NCBI GenBank assembly: GCA_041394985.1
Contig: JAWLBI010000001.1
Span: forward strand, 1,550,001-1,614,000
Direction: 5' to 3'
DNA: 64,000 nt
Origin: JAGLON01 sp041394985
GTDB lineage: Bacteria > Zixibacteria > MSB-5A5 > GN15 > JAAZOE01
Position numbers and translations under genes: made by a program. Under the pieces are notes generated by a model. That model had not been told where the DNA came from and did not search any database. It worked only from the letters and a program-made list of their open reading frames with translations. Positions 61,159-64,000 of the stretch are shown here, in pieces. The number at the start of each line of letters is the position of its first letter. Position 1 is the stretch's first letter.

Positions 61159-62800
61159 TCTGATATTCGCAGCGCTTCTCGTATGCGCCTTCTGTAGTAA
61201 TATCGCCGCTGAGCGTCTACCCGTACGCATTGTATCGAACGGCGAAATGCGCCTTATTGCATCGATTATCGGCGATGTCCATTCTCCTGAAGCGGTTGTA
61301 GACAAAATGCAGCGCGCGGGGTATTTCGATGTCGAGGCATCGGTTATCGATGATACGCTGATCGTGAATCCCGGTGAGCGGTATATATTCGGTGAATTCA
61401 GTATTAGAATCGTCCGGCATGATGGGACGGTGGAGTCTCGAGTCGAGTCAGGCTGGCGAGGTCAGGCGGCGACGGCCGAAAATATCGATGCCGCCAAACA
61501 GGTGCTTCTCCGTGAATTCCAGGAAGCAGGGCATTACTTCGCATCCCTTCAAACGGAATCGGTCAAAATGAATGCGGGGCGAATCGAATTCTCATTTAAA
61601 ATAATCACCGGACCGGCGGTCGTGATCGAACAGGTCCGATTTAAGGGACTGAAAAAGAGTCGCCGGGACTTTATGACAGCGCTCACGGGTATCAAGCCGG
61701 GAGTACTTCTCACGTCGGAATTGCTGCGCAATGCCGTGCGAAAAATCAGAACACAGGATTATCTGTATATAGACTCGACGCCACAGATAACACCAAGCCA
61801 AACTTACGAATCCGTCGAATTGTCGTTCTTCATTGAGGAAGGGCCGAGAAATATTATCGAGCTGGGCGGCGGATATCTGCCGTCGCAGGCCGGGCAAAAT
61901 GGCCAATTCGTCGGCAAAATAGACTATCGTTTAAGAAATCCGTTTGGCGCCGGGAGGAAAATCCGCTTCCTGTTTGATAAGCGGGACAGAAACATTTCGA
62001 TTCTGGATTTCGAGTATGCCCAGCCGGTGTTCATTCCGCAATATCTCGAAATTACGGGCAGCGTCAACCAGACGGATTATGATTCGCTCTATCATTCGTT
62101 CACTGCCGAGGCGGGACTTTCATTAATGAGTGGGGAGAATACGCGGATATCATCGACGTTCTCATGGACGAAAACGGAACCGGAATTTTCCAGCCAGGAA
62201 CCGACTCGGATCATCCGCGGCACATTCGGATTCGCGGTTTCATCGCTTAATGATGAATTCAACCCGGCCGCAGGCGCATCAATTGACGGCAATGTCGCAT
62301 ATATCAGGCGGACAGCCTGGCCGGATGGCTCCTCGACTCAGGTTGTCAATAATGAATCCTCATTCGCATTGGCATTTACATCGATTTTTAAAATGTATCG
62401 TTCTTTGCAATACGGCCTATGTGCCGATGCCGGCGTACTGCTTACTTCTCGGGATCTCATTCCCTATTCCGAGCAGTTCAAACTTGGCGGATTCGGTTCG
62501 CTGCGTGGGTATCGGCAGGACCAGTTCGCCGGTCGGCGGACGGCATTGGTGCAGCAGGAGTTGATTTTCCGCGCAACCGGAAAGGCTGCGGTTTACTTGT
62601 TCGGTGATTTCGGATATGTCTATGCCCGCAAAAAAGGAGCCGATCAGGCTGTTCATGCCGAAGAGACGACTCGCTTCGGTACGGGCGCCGGATTCCGATT
62701 CGGTACCCGGACGGCTCGGTTGACCTTCGAGATCGGCTGGGGGAAAGGCGATTCGGCAGGGGATGGCAAAGTCCATGTCGGATTGCAGACGGCGTTTTAA
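61145..62800 (+). CDS. Omp85 (BamA/TamA-like) outer-membrane protein
   Basis: About 551 residues: signal peptide, one or two POTRA-like domains (VIEQVRFKGLKKSRRDFMTA is a POTRA start), then a 16-strand-type D15 barrel with the signature FGSLRGYRQDQFAGRRTALV near residue 455 and a final strand GKVHVGLQTAF ending in Phe. TTG at 61145 is taken as start because AAGGGGGGAAG precedes it and it gives the signal peptide directly; it overlaps the previous gene by 14 nt. It probably inserts or secretes a partner of the operon. Confidence 0.85.
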   Translation: MRVFSLIFAALLVCAFCSNIAAERLPVRIVSNGEMRLIASIIGDVHSPEAVVDKMQRAGYFDVEASVIDDTLIVNPGERYIFGEFSIRIVRHDGTVESRVESGWRGQAATAENIDAAKQVLLREFQEAGHYFASLQTESVKMNAGRIEFSFKIITGPAVVIEQVRFKGLKKSRRDFMTALTGIKPGVLLTSELLRNAVRKIRTQDYLYIDSTPQITPSQTYESVELSFFIEEGPRNIIELGGGYLPSQAGQNGQFVGKIDYRLRNPFGAGRKIRFLFDKRDRNISILDFEYAQPVFIPQYLEITGSVNQTDYDSLYHSFTAEAGLSLMSGENTRISSTFSWTKTEPEFSSQEPTRIIRGTFGFAVSSLNDEFNPAAGASIDGNVAYIRRTAWPDGSSTQVVNNESSFALAFTSIFKMYRSLQYGLCADAGVLLTSRDLIPYSEQFKLGGFGSLRGYRQDQFAGRRTALVQQELIFRATGKAAVYLFGDFGYVYARKKGADQAVHAEETTRFGTGAGFRFGTRTARLTFEIGWGKGDSAGDGKVHVGLQTAF

Positions 62801-62837
62801 TATTGACCCTGTTCGATAATTATCCTACATCTATATC

Positions 62838-63692
62838 GTGAAAGCATTGATGGAATATATGCGGCTTGTGCGGATTCACAACTGCCTGATCGCCTCGATA
62901 ACTGTGGCGGCGGGACAGTATCTGTCGCCGTCAGCCTGTGGATTACCTCTGAATAAATTTGCGATGGCGGCAGCGTTTTTCGTGTGTGGATTCGGCAATA
63001 TCGTCAATGATATTCTGGATGTGGAATCCGACAGGGTCAATCATCCGATGCGGCCAATCCCATCGGGTGCCGCGACTATCGGCGGTGCGAAAGCCCTGGC
63101 TGCGCTGTTTTTGATCGTTTCGTTGGGATTGGCTTGTTTCTTACATACTGCCGGATTCATTATCGTTACCGTCGCATTGGTGATATTGACGCTGTATAAT
63201 GTGCGTCTCAAGCATACCGCTTTCGGCGGGAATCTGGCGGTGGCATTGTTGGGTGGCATAACATTCGTGTTCGGCGGGGCGACGGCAGGCTTTCAGGGAA
63301 TAATCGAAATACCGGGCGCAATTATCCCCGGTGTGTTTGCATTTCTCATGCATTTCGTGCGTGAGGTCGTCAAGGATGTACAGGATGTTTCCGGTGACTC
63401 TGCCGTCGGCAGCGGCACCGGTCCGGTGAAAACGGGCGTGCGAAAATCATTGACACTGGCTTATATCGTGTTCGGATTGCTCATTATTACCGGGATTGTT
63501 GCGTTCAGAATAGGCTGGTTCAATTTGATTTTCATGTCGATTTCGGTTTTTGCGATTTATCTGCCGGGTATCGTACAGTTCATCTGGCTGGGGACGACTC
63601 CGGACAATCAACGCAGTAGAATCGTTTCATCGCTATTCAAAATCGAAATGCTGCCGGGAATCCTGGCCGTTTTAATGGGTAAAAGCTATTAA
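62838..63692 (+). CDS. UbiA family prenyltransferase
   Basis: 284 residues, about nine helices. First Asp-rich motif: NIVNDILDVESDRVNHPMRP (NDxxDxxxDxxNxPxRP) near residues 54-73; second: REVVKDVQDVSGD near 174-186. This pattern fits the subgroup often labelled geranylgeranylglycerol-phosphate geranylgeranyltransferase-like; quinone prenylation is an alternative. GTG 62838 is given as start; ATG 62850 is possible and neither has a clear SD. Not obviously linked to the export operon. Confidence 0.82.
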   Translation: MKALMEYMRLVRIHNCLIASITVAAGQYLSPSACGLPLNKFAMAAAFFVCGFGNIVNDILDVESDRVNHPMRPIPSGAATIGGAKALAALFLIVSLGLACFLHTAGFIIVTVALVILTLYNVRLKHTAFGGNLAVALLGGITFVFGGATAGFQGIIEIPGAIIPGVFAFLMHFVREVVKDVQDVSGDSAVGSGTGPVKTGVRKSLTLAYIVFGLLIITGIVAFRIGWFNLIFMSISVFAIYLPGIVQFIWLGTTPDNQRSRIVSSLFKIEMLPGILAVLMGKSY

Positions 63693-63838
63693 TTGACAAT
63701 ATCTTATAGATGAACTACCTTCTTAACATTAATTAACAACTTTTCGCTGAACTTTTCGTTTTTATTGAGTATAACTCTCATTAATACCGGGCAGTAAGGC
63801 CTTGACTGGAGCGGACACCAATTAGTACTTTTGCGACG

Positions 63839-64000
63839 ATGAAAAAAACGACTACGCTTTTCATATTATTGGTTCTCACTTTTGCGGCGGCGATGGGTTC
63901 CTTTATATCGGCCGGTGATATCAGTATCTCCGCCGAGGTGACCCAGGCGTCTATCGCATTCGAGGCAAAAGATACGCTGATCGTACGTTTGTCCTGGGAG
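63839..64000 (+). CDS. Start of a secreted protein, truncated by window end
   Basis: The first 54 codons only: signal peptide MKKTTTLFILLVLTFAAAMG, then ISAGDISISAEVTQASIAFE, a beta-strand-like start. It runs open to the last base of the window. Too short to name; BatD-like proteins begin similarly, but that is weak. A possible promoter is TTGACT at 63802 with GTACTT 17 nt later. Confidence 0.6.
   Translation, partial: MKKTTTLFILLVLTFAAAMGSFISAGDISISAEVTQASIAFEAKDTLIVRLSWE

Noticed and set aside
18622..63712. ATATCTTATAGA found at both 18622 and 63699
   Set aside because: Twelve AT-rich bases with no shared flanks or structure; likely coincidence.
1..64000. tRNA or rRNA genes
   Set aside because: No cloverleaf with a T-loop GGTTCRANYCC pattern and no rRNA signatures were noticed on either strand; a dedicated scan could still find one.

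Overview
The window looks like one contig piece of a Gram-negative, diderm bacterium of the FCB superphylum. The closest fit I can suggest from gene content is a candidate-phylum lineage such as Zixibacteria; this is inference, not a database match. Pointers are a type IX secretion-like set (PorU-type C25 peptidase, PorV-like barrel, M6 protease with a C-terminal sorting domain), LPS/lipid A-type genes (heptosyltransferase, LpxL-like acyltransferase), Omp85 and TolC proteins, and type IV pilin-like minor pilins. No rRNA, tRNA or CRISPR array was seen.

Layout. 1-4,000: amino-acid/2-oxoacid fermentation operon (end of iorA, iorB, butyrate kinase, two tandem phosphate butyryltransferase paralogues). 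4,000-5,500: small membrane protein, then about 1 kb of short palindromic repeats. 5,500-8,200 (minus): rhomboid protease and a PpiD/SurA-like foldase. 8,370-18,600: long envelope operon (M23 peptidase, MA-type peptidase with an apparent ATA start, LpxL-like acyltransferase, MacA/MacB-like/TolC exporter without a local ATPase, heptosyltransferase, PfkB-like kinase carrying a repeat insertion). 18,600-20,450: AT-rich, probably transferred XRE-ImmA regulator plus a frameshifted PIN-like gene. 20,500-24,400: TldD/PmbA pair and an ankyrin protein.

24,600-26,900 (minus) is the most unusual region: a tandemly duplicated two-gene cassette. Each copy has its own TTGACG-N17-TATATT promoter, a membrane-anchored thioredoxin-like protein (CxxC) and, behind a full-length Shine-Dalgarno overlapping the thioredoxin stop codon, a 63-residue secreted cysteine-rich peptide. 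Each ends in a conserved structured downstream element. Leaders are nearly identical while the 29-residue mature parts differ in cysteine pattern. I read this as a disulfide-rich secreted peptide system with a dedicated redox partner, and I know of no described equivalent.

27,000-31,500: membrane protein, glycosyltransferase-like protein, haem-binding protein, a secreted protein with four repeats of an unrecognised domain, more dispersed repeats. 31,500-35,000: sucCD and an intact IS481-type element with a 6-bp target duplication. 35,200-41,800: CreD-like membrane protein, small outer-membrane barrel, TolB-like lipoprotein, three pseudopilin-type genes (minus), HEPN-like protein (minus). 42,000-44,500: asparaginase and tryptophanase. 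44,950-62,800: surface-export operon (PorU, PorV-like with a very large insertion, M6 protease, two DUF5683-like proteins, NHL lipoprotein, a 1,102-residue barrel-like protein, Omp85), then a UbiA prenyltransferase and the start of a further secreted protein.

Metabolically, tryptophanase, asparaginase, the 2-oxoacid:ferredoxin oxidoreductase, Ptb/Buk and SucCD point to energy from amino acids by substrate-level phosphorylation, while most remaining genes build or decorate the envelope and export proteins to the surface.
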